A stretch of DNA of 64,000 nucleotides, from NCBI GenBank assembly GCA_041398785.1, contig JAWKUA010000017.1:1-64000 (forward strand), in the 5' to 3' direction. The position numbers and the translations under genes are program-made. The notes beneath the pieces are model-generated. The model did no database searches. It saw only the letters and a list, made by a program, of their open reading frames with translations, and was not told the DNA's origin. Source of the stretch: Planctomycetaceae bacterium. GTDB taxonomy: Bacteria > Planctomycetota > Planctomycetia > Planctomycetales > Planctomycetaceae. Below are positions 8,768 to 17,607 of this stretch, one piece after another (positions within the stretch are counted from its first letter, which is position 1; every line of letters starts with the position of its first letter).

Positions 8768-10615
8768 ATGGCCTATCTGAAACAGGCATTCGGAGACCAG
8801 CCGGATCCGATCACGCACCCGCTGACGGGTGATGCCCTGACGATCGGCCGCCACGAATCATGCGACGTGGTGATCCAATCGCCGTCCGTCAGCCGCCATC
8901 ACGCGAGAATCACGGCGGAAGGCAGCCGCTACTTTGTCGAAGACCTTGGCAGCCGCAACGGCACGATTCTGAATGGCCGGGCGATCTCGCGAAAAACGCC
9001 GCTAAGCAATGGTGACCGGCTGGAAGTTTCGACACTGCCGTTTGTGTTCTTCGCGCAGGATTCCCTGGACGGAGATTCCGGCAACTGGGGATACCGTCCG
9101 ACCGTCATCAGCGTGTCCGACTCAGCGGTCCCGTCGCAGAATTCCGCCGCCCGGCACACCGTCGAACGCGGCGATGAGATTTCCTACGAACAGCTCGGGC
9201 GGGACCAGCTTCGTGACAGCCAGATTCTGTCGCGCGTCTCGATGATCGGCATCGACGAATCCGGTTCCGGTCCGGTCGCTCAGGACGCCGGACACAAACT
9301 GGCTCAGGCACTGAAGCTGACGCATGGCCTGAGGCGGGCGATTCGAACTGACGAAATCCTGGGCACGGTGCTGGAATCGCTGTTCGAATTCTTTTCGGCG
9401 GCGGAATGTGTCGCCGTGATTACCCGCAACCGAACGCGAACGGGACTGGTTGTTGCGGCCGCGGCGGCTCGCGAGAAAAACCGCGACGCGCAGATCTGCC
9501 TGCCGGTGCTGCATCACAGCATGGAATGCTTCGAAGCGATCCTGTTTGTGGATTACTGGCAGAAGCCATCGGAGTCCGGACACAAAGCGGACGTATCGGT
9601 CGCCAGGTACATCCTGTCCGCGCCGCTCGTGGGAAGATCGTCGGAAGCATTCGGAGCCATCCAGGTCGACACCGGGCAGACGGACCGGTCGTTCAGCCAG
9701 TCAGAACTGGAACAACTGGCGATTCTGATTCACATCATTTCGGCAGCTCTGGAAAACGCCGCGGAGGTGGATCTCGAAGTCGCGCGGGCGCTGGTCGATC
9801 GCGGACTGGAAGACGCGTCCCGGCTGCGAGCCAGCCTGGGTCCTCTGTCGCCGCCGGGAGTACCGGGCTTCCGCTGGGGACATCAGATCATCGCCGCTCC
9901 CGACATCGCAGCCGACCTGATCGACTACGCCACGTTATCGGACGGAAGAATAGCCTGCCTGCTGATCGATGTGCCCGGGCGCGGATCAGAAGCCGCGGGA
10001 CTGCTGGTCTGCCTGACGCGGCTGCTGATCGGTGCCATCGTCGAAACCGAATCCGCGGCCGCCGCGTTAAGAACGGCCGAAAGGGAACTGCAGAAGCGAA
10101 TCGGCCACGTTCCGATGATCACGTCGGTGGGTGTTCTGATTCTTGATCCGAAATCCGCCACGGTGTCGGTGACAGTCGCCGGCCACTGCATTCCCGTCAG
10201 AATCCGCGACGGAATCACGCAGACCGTGACGGACGATGCTGTCGTCGGCCCGCCGATCGGAACAGGTCGCCCGGCCAGCGGCGAAGGCTGTATTCTGCTG
10301 GAAAAAGGAGATTCGCTGGTGCTGTTCAGCGACGGTGTTTCCAAGCTGATCGACCCGACCGGCCGGATGATGAGCGGCCAGACGCTGGTTGAACTCGTTG
10401 ATCTGGCGGGCCGCGATACAGGATGTACGCTGGACATCGGACTGAGAGTCGGTCTGGAAAAATTCCGCAACGGCTGCCCGGTTCCCGACGACGTGGCGTT
10501 TGTCTGTGTGCAGCGGCTGCGTTCCAAAACAAAGGATTCCGATGAAGGTTCGCAGAGCAGGTCGTCGACCGTGACAAAGCCCTGGAAAGGGTCCGAGACG
10601 TGGGACATGCAATGA
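8768..10615 (+). CDS. FHA-GAF-SpoIIE (PP2C-type) serine phosphatase
   Basis: 615 residues. The N-terminal FHA domain (about 20-95) has the phosphothreonine-binding signature GRHE near 27, SRHH at 42-45 and GSRNG at 61-65. A GAF-like sensor region follows at about 190-340 (AECVAVITR ... APLVGRSSEAFGAIQV). The SpoIIE/PP2C domain occupies about 370-590. The metal-binding Asp of the first motif is present in LLIDVPGRG (usual GHG is GRG here), and the late SDG Asp is present in LVLFSDGVSK (the usual Glu is Lys). It probably dephosphorylates Ser/Thr on a partner recognised through FHA. Its stop overlaps the next start (ATGA), so it is translationally coupled to the helicase gene. Whether it works with the FHA-kinase at 14.7-16.3 kb is only a guess. 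Confidence 0.88.
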   Translation: MAYLKQAFGDQPDPITHPLTGDALTIGRHESCDVVIQSPSVSRHHARITAEGSRYFVEDLGSRNGTILNGRAISRKTPLSNGDRLEVSTLPFVFFAQDSLDGDSGNWGYRPTVISVSDSAVPSQNSAARHTVERGDEISYEQLGRDQLRDSQILSRVSMIGIDESGSGPVAQDAGHKLAQALKLTHGLRRAIRTDEILGTVLESLFEFFSAAECVAVITRNRTRTGLVVAAAAAREKNRDAQICLPVLHHSMECFEAILFVDYWQKPSESGHKADVSVARYILSAPLVGRSSEAFGAIQVDTGQTDRSFSQSELEQLAILIHIISAALENAAEVDLEVARALVDRGLEDASRLRASLGPLSPPGVPGFRWGHQIIAAPDIAADLIDYATLSDGRIACLLIDVPGRGSEAAGLLVCLTRLLIGAIVETESAAAALRTAERELQKRIGHVPMITSVGVLILDPKSATVSVTVAGHCIPVRIRDGITQTVTDDAVVGPPIGTGRPASGEGCILLEKGDSLVLFSDGVSKLIDPTGRMMSGQTLVELVDLAGRDTGCTLDIGLRVGLEKFRNGCPVPDDVAFVCVQRLRSKTKDSDEGSQSRSSTVTKPWKGSETWDMQ

Positions 10616-12669
10616 GCGATGCTGCTCCCACTGTGGACGACGTTCTGGGCCGACAGGGCAGCATCGCACGTCGTCTGTCCGGCTACGAAGCACGCCCGCA
10701 GCAACTGGAAATGGCCGAACGCATCGCGCCGCAATCCGTGACGGACGGCATCTGGTCGCGGAAGCCGGGACGGGGGTCGGCAAGAGTTTCGCTTATCTTG
10801 TTCCCGCCATTCTGGCCGCTGAGGAACGCCGCAGGACGGACGCTGAAAAAGACGCGCAGAAAAACGAGAAGGATCAGAAGAAGAACGATCGGAAGACTCC
10901 AAAAATCATCGTGTCGACTCACACGATCAGTCTGCAGGAACAACTGATCGGGCGCGACATCCCGTTTCTGCAGTCGGTGCTTCCGGTCGAATTTTCCGCC
11001 GTGCTGGTCAAGGGCCGCAGCAACTACATCAGTCTGCGTCGCACCGCAAAGGCCGTCGCCCGCGCCGGACAAAAGGCTCTGTTCGAAATGGACGGGCAGC
11101 GGCAGTTGGCTCAGATTTCATCCTGGTCAAAAACAACCACCGACGGCAGCCGTTCCGATCTGAGTTTTCGACCGCAGCCGGCGTGTGGGACGAAGTGCTC
11201 AGCGATCAGGGCGACTGCCTTCGCCGAAAGTGCCCTCACCACGACGAATGCTTCTACTACAAGGCTCGCCGCCGCGTCCGCAACGCTCACGTGCTGGTCG
11301 TCAATCACGCGCTGTTCTTTTCGGATCTGGCGCTGCGCGCGAAGGAGCCAGCGTGCTTCCGGACTACGACACCGTCATTTTCGACGAAGCCCACACCATC
11401 GAATCCGTGGCCGCCGACCATCTGGGCCTGTCGATTTCCGAAGGGCAGATCGAATACCTGATGAACAAGCTGTACAACGATCGGGCGAATCGCGGTCTGC
11501 TGGTGCTGCACAAAATGGTCGAAGCCCAAAAGCTGACCCAGGGAGTTCGCCACGCGAGTCGCGACCTGTTCTTCGCCATTGACGACTGGGCGACGCGATT
11601 CGGAAAGCGAAACGGCCGGCTGGACAAACCCGTCGACGTCGTCAACAACGTCACTCCGAAACTGACCGAACTCGGAAAACAGATCGAAAACTACGCGGAT
11701 CGCATCAGCAACGAAAGTGACAAAGTCGAACTGACGTCCGCCGCGGGTCGCTGCTATCTGCTGGCCGACAACCTTGCCGCGTGGTGCGTGCAGAAGGAAC
11801 GCGGTGCCGTGTTCTGGCTGGAACGCGGCGGAGTTCGGCAACAGCGACTGACTCTGATGAGTGCCCCCATCGAAGTCGGGCCGATTCTGAAGGAACACCT
11901 CTTCAACGCCGTTCCCAGCGTCATTCTGACCAGCGCGACGCTGGCCGTCGGAACAAAGGACTTCAGCTTCTTCCGATCGCGCGTCGGACTGACGGATGGC
12001 GGCGACTGCCGGCTGGGAAGCCCGTTTGATTATCGGCGGCAGGTGCGTCTGATCCTGTCGACGAACATGCCCGATCCCGGCGCGGACGCTCGCGGCTTCG
12101 AAGCCGAAGTCGTCAAAAGAATTCAGCGACACGTGCTGGAAACCAACGGCCGCGCGTTTGTTCTGTTTACCAGCTATTCGATGATGGAATTCGCCGTGCA
12201 GCGACTGCTCGGCTGGCTGGCGGAACACGACCTGACGCTGTACAGCCAGGGCCGCGGAATGCCGCGTTCCGCGATGCTGGAACGATTTCGCAATGATCCG
12301 CGAGCGGTCCTGTTCGGTACCGACAGCTTCTGGCAGGGTGTCGACGTTCCGGGAGATTCGCTGCAGAACGTCATCATTCCCAAGCTGCCGTTCAGCGTGC
12401 CCGATCATCCGCTTCTGGAAGCTCGCGTCGATGCGATTAAGGCTCGCCGAGGCAACCCGTTTCGCGAATATCAGGTTCCCGAAGCCGTCATCAAACTGAA
12501 GCAGGGCTTCGGCCGTCTGATCCGCCGAGCGACGGATTCCGGACGAGTCGTGATTCTTGACCCGCGAGTCCTGACGAAACAATACGGCCGGCTGTTTCTG
12601 GAAAGCCTTCCGGACTGTCGAACGGAAATCGACAACGGTCAGACAATTGAACCCGTCGACCGCGATTGA
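10612..12669 (+). CDS. DinG/XPD-type ATP-dependent DNA helicase, broken by three frameshifts
   Basis: Superfamily 2 helicase, about 685 residues when restored. Order: RRLSGYEARPQQLEMAERIA, Walker A AEAGTGVGKS, STHTISLQEQL (motif Ia), Cys-rich region GDCLRRKCPHHDEC, VVNHALFFSDL, DEAH box FDEAHTIES, and C-terminal motifs FTSYSMMEF, GTDSFWQGVDVPG and QGFGRLIRR. Frame changes near 10724-10733, 11170-11183 and 11331-11342 are each repaired by adding one base, giving ERIA-x-AIRDGRHL, PQPA-VWDEV and LALR-R-EGASVLPDYD. The first Fe-S Cys position of XPD/DinG appears to be Ser (KGRSNYISLRR) while three Cys remain. It overlaps the phosphatase stop by ATGA. A role in DNA repair or R-loop/G4 unwinding is inferred from the family. 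Confidence 0.85.
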
Positions 12670-12746
12670 CCGGCCATCGTCGAAGAGTTGGCCACAGATT
12701 TCTCAGATTCCCACAGATTGCACACCGTTGTTCCGGCGGCGGCGTT

Positions 12747-12855
12747 CCGTCATTCCCCGCAAGCCCGCGCCCCGTCATTCCCGCGCAGGCGGGAACCCAG
12801 CAGCCCGCGCGCCCCGTCATTCCCGCGCAAGCTCGCGCCCCGTCATTCCCGCTCA
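12747..12855. repeat. Tandem array of CCGTCATTCC palindromic repeat units
   Basis: Four units begin with CCGTCATTCC at 12747, 12772, 12814 and 12840, followed by CGC-rich half-palindromes; the second unit contains the full TTCCCGCGCAGGCGGGAA palindrome. Units are separated by 25-42 bp. This CGTCATTCCCGCG motif is a widespread bacterial intergenic repeat. Read in several frames it gives runs such as RHSRAGGNP and VPACAGMTG, which should not be annotated as protein. The rest of 12670-13096 shows no gene. Confidence 0.75.
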
Positions 12856-13096
12856 CGACGGGCTCGCAAGGCAGCGCATCTGAAAGCAGGAGCCCTGGAA
12901 CGCGTTGTTGCTTTTGATATCATCGCGACGGGCCTGCATCGCCATCCGGTTTCGGTTCATGAGCGCATTCAGAATGCATGCATGTTCGCTGCGGTCCGCT
13001 GCTGTGACGTTCACCGCAGGGCGCTGCTGGTGACTCGCCGCCGTTTGGTGTCATTCTTCAGCCTGCTGTGTTTCACAACGTCAAAGGAAAGTTCCG

Positions 13097-14453
13097 ATGC
13101 GTTCCGTCGTCACCTGCACCAGCATTCTGCTTAGCCTTTCCGTTTCAGCCTTCGCGAGCGACGTCAGCGACAACTGGCCGCAATGGCGCGGGCCGAACTT
13201 CAATGGCTCGTCGGACACGGGCAATCCGCCCGTCGAATGGAGCGAAACGAAGAACGTTCGCTGGAAAATCGAAGTTCCGGGCAAGGGCAGCGCCACGCCG
13301 ATCATCTGGGAAAATCGCATCTATGTTTTGACTGCGATTCCGACAGATCGAAAGGCCGAAGGAGCCGCGGCAGCCGCAGCGGAACCGCCGGCCGATCAGC
13401 AGCAGGGCCGTGGGGGCCGAGGCGGCGCGGAGGTTTCGGCGCCGCGCCGCCTCCGACGAATTTCCACCAGTATGCTGTCATCTGCTACGACCGGACGACG
13501 GGGGCGAAGTCTGGCGGACGGTTGCCGTCGAAGCGGTGCCGCATGAAGGCGGCCACGGGACGAACACGTTCGCGTCCGGGTCTCCGGTCACCGACGGAAA
13601 GCACCTGTTCGTGTCATTCGGTTCGCGCGGGGTGTTCTGTTTCGACATGAACGGCAAGGAAGTCTGGCACCGCGATCTCGGACAGATGCAGACTCGCAAC
13701 AGCTTCGGCGAAGGCAGTTCTCCGGGCGCTGCACGGCGACACACTGGTCATTCCGTGGGATCATGAAGGCCAGTCATCACTGATTGCGCTCGACGCGACC
13801 AACGGCGAAATTCGCTGGCAGGTGGAACGAGATGAACGAACAACGTGGGCGACTCCGTTCATCGTGGAACACAACGGCAGAACTCAGGTCGTGACAAACG
13901 GGCATCGCGTCCGCAGCTACGATCTGAAAACCGGCGACCTGGTCTGGGAATGCGGCGGTCAGGTGGAGAACCCGATTCCGTCGCCCGTGCTGCAGGACAA
14001 CATGATCGTGTGCATGACCGGGTATCGCGGCAACGCGATCTACGCGATTCCGCTGGACGCCACTGATGACGTGACCGACACGGACGTTGTCGCCTGGAAA
14101 CGCGACGACGCGCGCCGTACGTTGCGTCACCGGTGTTGTACAAGGGGCAGCTCTACTTCACAAAATCCCGTGAAGGAATCATGTCGTCGGTCGATGCCGC
14201 CACGGGCGAAGTTCTGATTGGTCAGCAGCGACTGCCGGAAATCAGTTCCGTCTACGCGTCGCCGGTCGCGGCGGCTGATCGGGTCTATTTTCCCGGACGA
14301 GAAGGCGCGACGGCAGTGATTCGGCATGGCACGGAACTGGAAGTGCTGGCGGTCAACAAACTGGACGAAGGCATCGACGCGTCTCCGGCGATCGCGGGAG
14401 ACCAAATCTTCATTCGCACCGAGAAGCATCTTTATTGCATCGCGGAAGACTGA
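13097..14453 (+). CDS. PQQ-like beta-propeller repeat protein, exported, broken by four frameshifts
   Basis: About 452 residues when restored. Signal peptide MRSVVTCTSILLSLSVSAFA, then NWPQWRGPNFNG, the usual opening of planctomycete outer-membrane-assembly/PQQ-like propellers. Repeats with Trp/Gly signatures follow: GKGSATPIIW, CYDRTTG, VWRTVAVE, WATPFIVEHNG, DLKTGDLVWE, SVDAATGEVL, ASPAIAGDQIFIRTEKHLYCIAE. Frame changes near 13411-13434 and 13498-13506 (both G5 runs) and 14104-14118 each need one added base; one near 13722-13727 needs one removed. Each repair gives continuous propeller sequence (for example SSP-ALHGDTLVIPWDHEG). Most likely periplasmic; the ligand is unknown. Start ATG 13097, with GGAAAG upstream. 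Confidence 0.85.
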
Positions 14454-14550
14454 ACGACCGGCGGCTGGGACCGATGGTGTTCCATTCGTCGTTGACGCCG
14501 GGCGCTCGGCTCAGTAACTGGCCGGCAGCGAGCGCGCGGGCCCTCACCCC

Positions 14551-14577
14551 GATTTTTCTGCTGGACGCAGAAAAATC
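14551..14577. terminator. Hairpin between convergent genes
   Basis: Perfect 11-bp arms GATTTTTCTGC / GCAGAAAAATC with a 5-base loop, followed by CTCTCCCG...GCGAGGGG partial pairing. It lies between the stop of the propeller gene (14453) and the stop of the minus-strand kinase gene (14673), so it could end transcription in both directions. It may also be one copy of a dispersed repeat. Confidence 0.45.
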
Positions 14578-14672
14578 TCCCTCTCCCGTTTCGCGGGCGA
14601 GGGGACAGTGTGTGTGACACCCGCGGAGAGAATGAACCCCCTTGCGTTAGTCCCGCCAGGCACCGGAATCGT

Positions 14673-16271
14673 TCACGGTTTCGAACGCGTGTGGTGGAAT
14701 TGCAGCAGTGCGTCGCGCATTTCGGCGGCGGTCTGGTACCGGTCATCGGGGGAGCGTGAAAGGGCTTTCTCGATGATCGCCGCCAGTTCATCAGGGACGC
14801 TGCTGTCCCGTTCGCGGATGGGAGTCGGCGGTTCGTTCAGGATCTTGAAGACCATTTTCGACAATCGCCGGGCTTCGTGAGGCCGACGACCGCAGAGCAT
14901 TTGGTATAGGCAGACTGCCGCCGCGTAGACTTCGGAACGCGGTCCGGCTTTGGCAGGCTCCAGGAGAATTTCCGGAGCCATGTACGCTGCGGTTCCCACG
15001 ACGGCTCGTTCGCTGCCGCTGGCTTCGACAATCCGCAGCGCCAGGCCGAAATCGGCAATCTTGACTCGCAGCCGTCCGGCGTCTTCGAAGAACAGCAGAT
15101 TCGAAAGCTTAACGTCGCGATGCACGATGTCGCGTGAATGAGCGTAGTGCAGACCATCCAGAAGCTGTGCGGCCAGCGACGCACAGACGGTATATCGTTC
15201 GGCCGCCGGCATTCGACGCAGGCGCGTGGCGATGTCGATGGTGTCGATGAATTCAAACACCAGATAAGGCGTGTCGTCGTGAACGCCGAAGTCCACCGTT
15301 TCGACAATCTGCGGATGCTTCAGGCCGACACAGATGGACGCTTCGCGAATGAACTGCTGGACTTCGTCTCCGCTGGGAATCGCGGATCGCGACAGTATCT
15401 TGACGGCCACTTTTCTGCCGGTCGACAGGTGGTGTCCCGCATACACAACGCCAAACCGTCCCCGGCCGATCAGGTCTCCGATTTCGTAACCCGGCAGCGC
15501 GGGAGCATGCAGCGACGGATTGTATGTCTGTTCGGCCAGCCGCTGATTTGCGGTATCAGACGCCTTGCGGGCATCCTGAATGTGAACGCGAATTTTCGTG
15601 CGGCCGACCTGCACGGTATCTCCGTCCTGCAGAGTGCAGCGGTCGACAAGTTCCGCGTTCACCAGCGTGCCGTTGGTGCTCTTCAGGTCCACCAGCGAAC
15701 AGTTCGGCGGCGAAATCTCAAAACGGCAGTGCAGGCGCGAACACTTTTCGTCATCAATCAGTTGCAGGTGAGAATCCGCGCTGCGACCGACAAGCACTGA
15801 GACGGGATTTCGAAACACAAACTCCCTGCCGCTGTGCGGTCCCTTCACGACCTTCAGTTGAACTTCCGCTTCCGGGATTTCAACGTCAGAAAAGTCGTCG
15901 GATTCGTGAAACTGCGCCGGCGTCAGCACATTGGTGGACTTGAAGAACACGTCCAGCAGTCCCTGATCGGTCTTGCCCGGATCGGGCACCAGACGTTCAG
16001 AATGCTGAGGATACTTCGCACGGGCGCTGGTAAACGCCGCGCTGACGGCTCGGCGAAATTCCGGCAGCCGTTTTCGCAGCGCGGCCTCGGACACGCTGCG
16101 GTCGTGGCGAAGTTCGTGCTCGATTTCCACCAGACAGAGTTGTTCGGCCAGTTCGTCGGTGGCACCGAAGGGCAGCGACGGCAGAAAGTCTTCCATCCGT
16201 GCCACTTTGCCCGCACGCAGTTCCGCTTCGAAGCGAAGGCTCTGTTCTTCGATCGCTGGTGGCGTGTTCAT
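14673..16271 (-). CDS. FHA-domain Ser/Thr protein kinase
   Basis: 532 residues, ATG 16271 (the in-frame ATG at 16295 is less likely). Residues 1-110 match the helical N-terminus seen in many planctomycete kinases (RFEAELRAGK ... EDFLPSLP). An FHA domain at about 145-235 has VGRSADSHLQL, CSRLHCRFEI and STNGTLVNAE. The kinase domain spans about 255-520: glycine loop IGRGRFGVVYAG, Lys in VAVKIL, catalytic loop HRDVKLSNLLF, DFG as ADFGLAL, and APEIL. No C-terminal membrane segment, so it is probably cytosolic. Its start faces the TssL-like gene across a 511-bp divergent region. A kinase with an FHA domain next to TssL/TssM recalls the PpkA/Fha threonine-phosphorylation control of type VI secretion. 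That link is inferred. Confidence 0.92.
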   Translation of the reverse strand: MNTPPAIEEQSLRFEAELRAGKVARMEDFLPSLPFGATDELAEQLCLVEIEHELRHDRSVSEAALRKRLPEFRRAVSAAFTSARAKYPQHSERLVPDPGKTDQGLLDVFFKSTNVLTPAQFHESDDFSDVEIPEAEVQLKVVKGPHSGREFVFRNPVSVLVGRSADSHLQLIDDEKCSRLHCRFEISPPNCSLVDLKSTNGTLVNAELVDRCTLQDGDTVQVGRTKIRVHIQDARKASDTANQRLAEQTYNPSLHAPALPGYEIGDLIGRGRFGVVYAGHHLSTGRKVAVKILSRSAIPSGDEVQQFIREASICVGLKHPQIVETVDFGVHDDTPYLVFEFIDTIDIATRLRRMPAAERYTVCASLAAQLLDGLHYAHSRDIVHRDVKLSNLLFFEDAGRLRVKIADFGLALRIVEASGSERAVVGTAAYMAPEILLEPAKAGPRSEVYAAAVCLYQMLCGRRPHEARRLSKMVFKILNEPPTPIRERDSSVPDELAAIIEKALSRSPDDRYQTAAEMRDALLQFHHTRSKP

Positions 16272-16782
16272 GGAATGTCGCGGACGGAATGGCAAAACGT
16301 GCGAAGACGAATCCCGTTCAGCAGTGGCGGAGAATTCTCAGCCCGAAAACGGTCGGCGGGGTCGTGAGGGAGCGGCGTCTGGCGGCAGTTCTTCAGGAAG
16401 TTGCAGAACTCGATCACGCGGGAAAACCCGGACAACCGTTGCGGTTGACAGCCGGTGGAACTTTTCGGCAGCGTCGTCCGTGGTGAAAGTCTTTGGTTCG
16501 TTCACGAATTCTGCCGCGATGCTACCGGTGTCACCGGTTAATCGCAATGCCCTGCTGCGGTCCGCCACGGAATCGGAGGATCGACGGCCCGGATCTCTGT
16601 TACGGGACGCAAATTCGCGACTTCCCGTGCCTCGCGGTGCTCGCTGCCCGGCATTCGCGGAAATTGCGGCGCTTCGCCGGCGGCGGCGGCCACTACAATC
16701 GAGGTGATTGATTCCTGTTTCGGAAAGGCATAGCTTTCTTCTGTGAACCGACGCGGAGTTCTTTCAGAGCCCGGTAAATCGA
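16272..16782. other. Divergent intergenic region between kinase and tssL-like gene
   Basis: 511 bp with no well-supported gene. A 76-codon minus-strand frame at 16338-16568 looks weakly protein-like but has no family match that I know. The region must hold the promoters of both divergent genes. I cannot point to a clear -35/-10 pair. Confidence 0.4.
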
Positions 16783-17604
16783 ATGAACACGCAACTGGCG
16801 GCCTATATTGACCCGATTTTCGAGTACGTGATCGTACTGCTGGAAAGGGCCGAAAATAATCAGGAGCCGGATCCGCGGGAAGAGAAGCAGAAGATCCTGG
16901 AAAAATTCTCCGCCGCCGACGCTGCTCTGGGTCGATCGCAGGACTGGCAACTGGCGAAGTTCGCGCTGGTGGCGTGGATCGATGAAATGCTGATCTACGG
17001 CAGCGGCTGGCCGGACAGCAGCCGAAGCTGGTGGCATTCCAACATGCTGGAACTGGATCTGTTTCCGTCGGAGTCCGATGAACCGCCGCCCGGTTCCGGC
17101 ACAGTTGTTTCCGACCGCGGCGGAGACACCGTCCGTGACTTCCATTCCGTCGATACCGACGACTTTCGAGGAATCGCCGACCGCGAGTTTTTTCACCGGG
17201 CCGCCAAAGCTGCCGAACTTCCGTCAAAGGATGCTCTGGAAGTTTACTACCTTGCGGTGATCCTGGGGTTTCGAGGCGTGTACCGGCACGGCGACCTGGA
17301 CCCGGAAGCGACGAATCTGCCGCGACAACTGGGAACCTGGCTGCGAAAGACGTCCGCGTCGATTCAGGTCGGGCAACAGCGCCGGCCCGTTCCCGTGCAG
17401 ACGCGGGCTGCGGCCGGAGCGAATCCTCTGCCCGGCCGATGCCAGTTCTTCGGAGCGACACTGTGGACCGTTGTGCTGGTGTCGGCGGTTGTCGTCGTTT
17501 CCACGCTGCACCTGGGCGCACCGGAAGATGTTTCCGCGGCGAACGGCGACGCATCTCATGCTACGCAGCCCGAACCGCTGCCGTCCGGCGATGGAGAGAA
17601 GTGA
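16783..17604 (+). CDS. TssL/DotU family type VI secretion-like inner-membrane protein
   Basis: 273 residues. The N-terminal 190 residues match the cytoplasmic helical domain of DotU/TssL: an opening PIFEYVIVLL, the hallmark KFALVAWIDEMLIYGSGW, FFHRAAKAAEL, and DALEVYYLAVILGFRGVYR (compare the family GFxGxYR). A linker rich in Pro/Arg is followed by a single transmembrane segment at about residues 228-246 (LWTVVLVSAVVVVSTL) and a short periplasmic tail, the expected topology. In type VI systems TssL pairs with TssM (next gene, 3 bp away) to build the envelope-spanning complex. No other tss genes (sheath, Hcp, ClpV, baseplate) occur in this window. Confidence 0.82.
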   Translation: MNTQLAAYIDPIFEYVIVLLERAENNQEPDPREEKQKILEKFSAADAALGRSQDWQLAKFALVAWIDEMLIYGSGWPDSSRSWWHSNMLELDLFPSESDEPPPGSGTVVSDRGGDTVRDFHSVDTDDFRGIADREFFHRAAKAAELPSKDALEVYYLAVILGFRGVYRHGDLDPEATNLPRQLGTWLRKTSASIQVGQQRRPVPVQTRAAAGANPLPGRCQFFGATLWTVVLVSAVVVVSTLHLGAPEDVSAANGDASHATQPEPLPSGDGEK

Positions 17605-17607
17605 TCC

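Noticed and set aside
12747..12855. Possible CRISPR array
   Set aside because: Units are short palindromic sequences with spacers of different length and repeat-like content, and no cas genes are present.
12491..12856. Minus-strand frame with VPACAGMTG-like repeats
   Set aside because: It is a translation of the CGTCATTCCCGCG repeat array, a well-known source of false proteins.
16338..16568. 76-codon minus-strand frame upstream of the FHA-kinase
   Set aside because: Mildly protein-like (TATVVRVFPRDRVLQLPEEL) but no ribosome site stronger than background and no known family; too weak to annotate.
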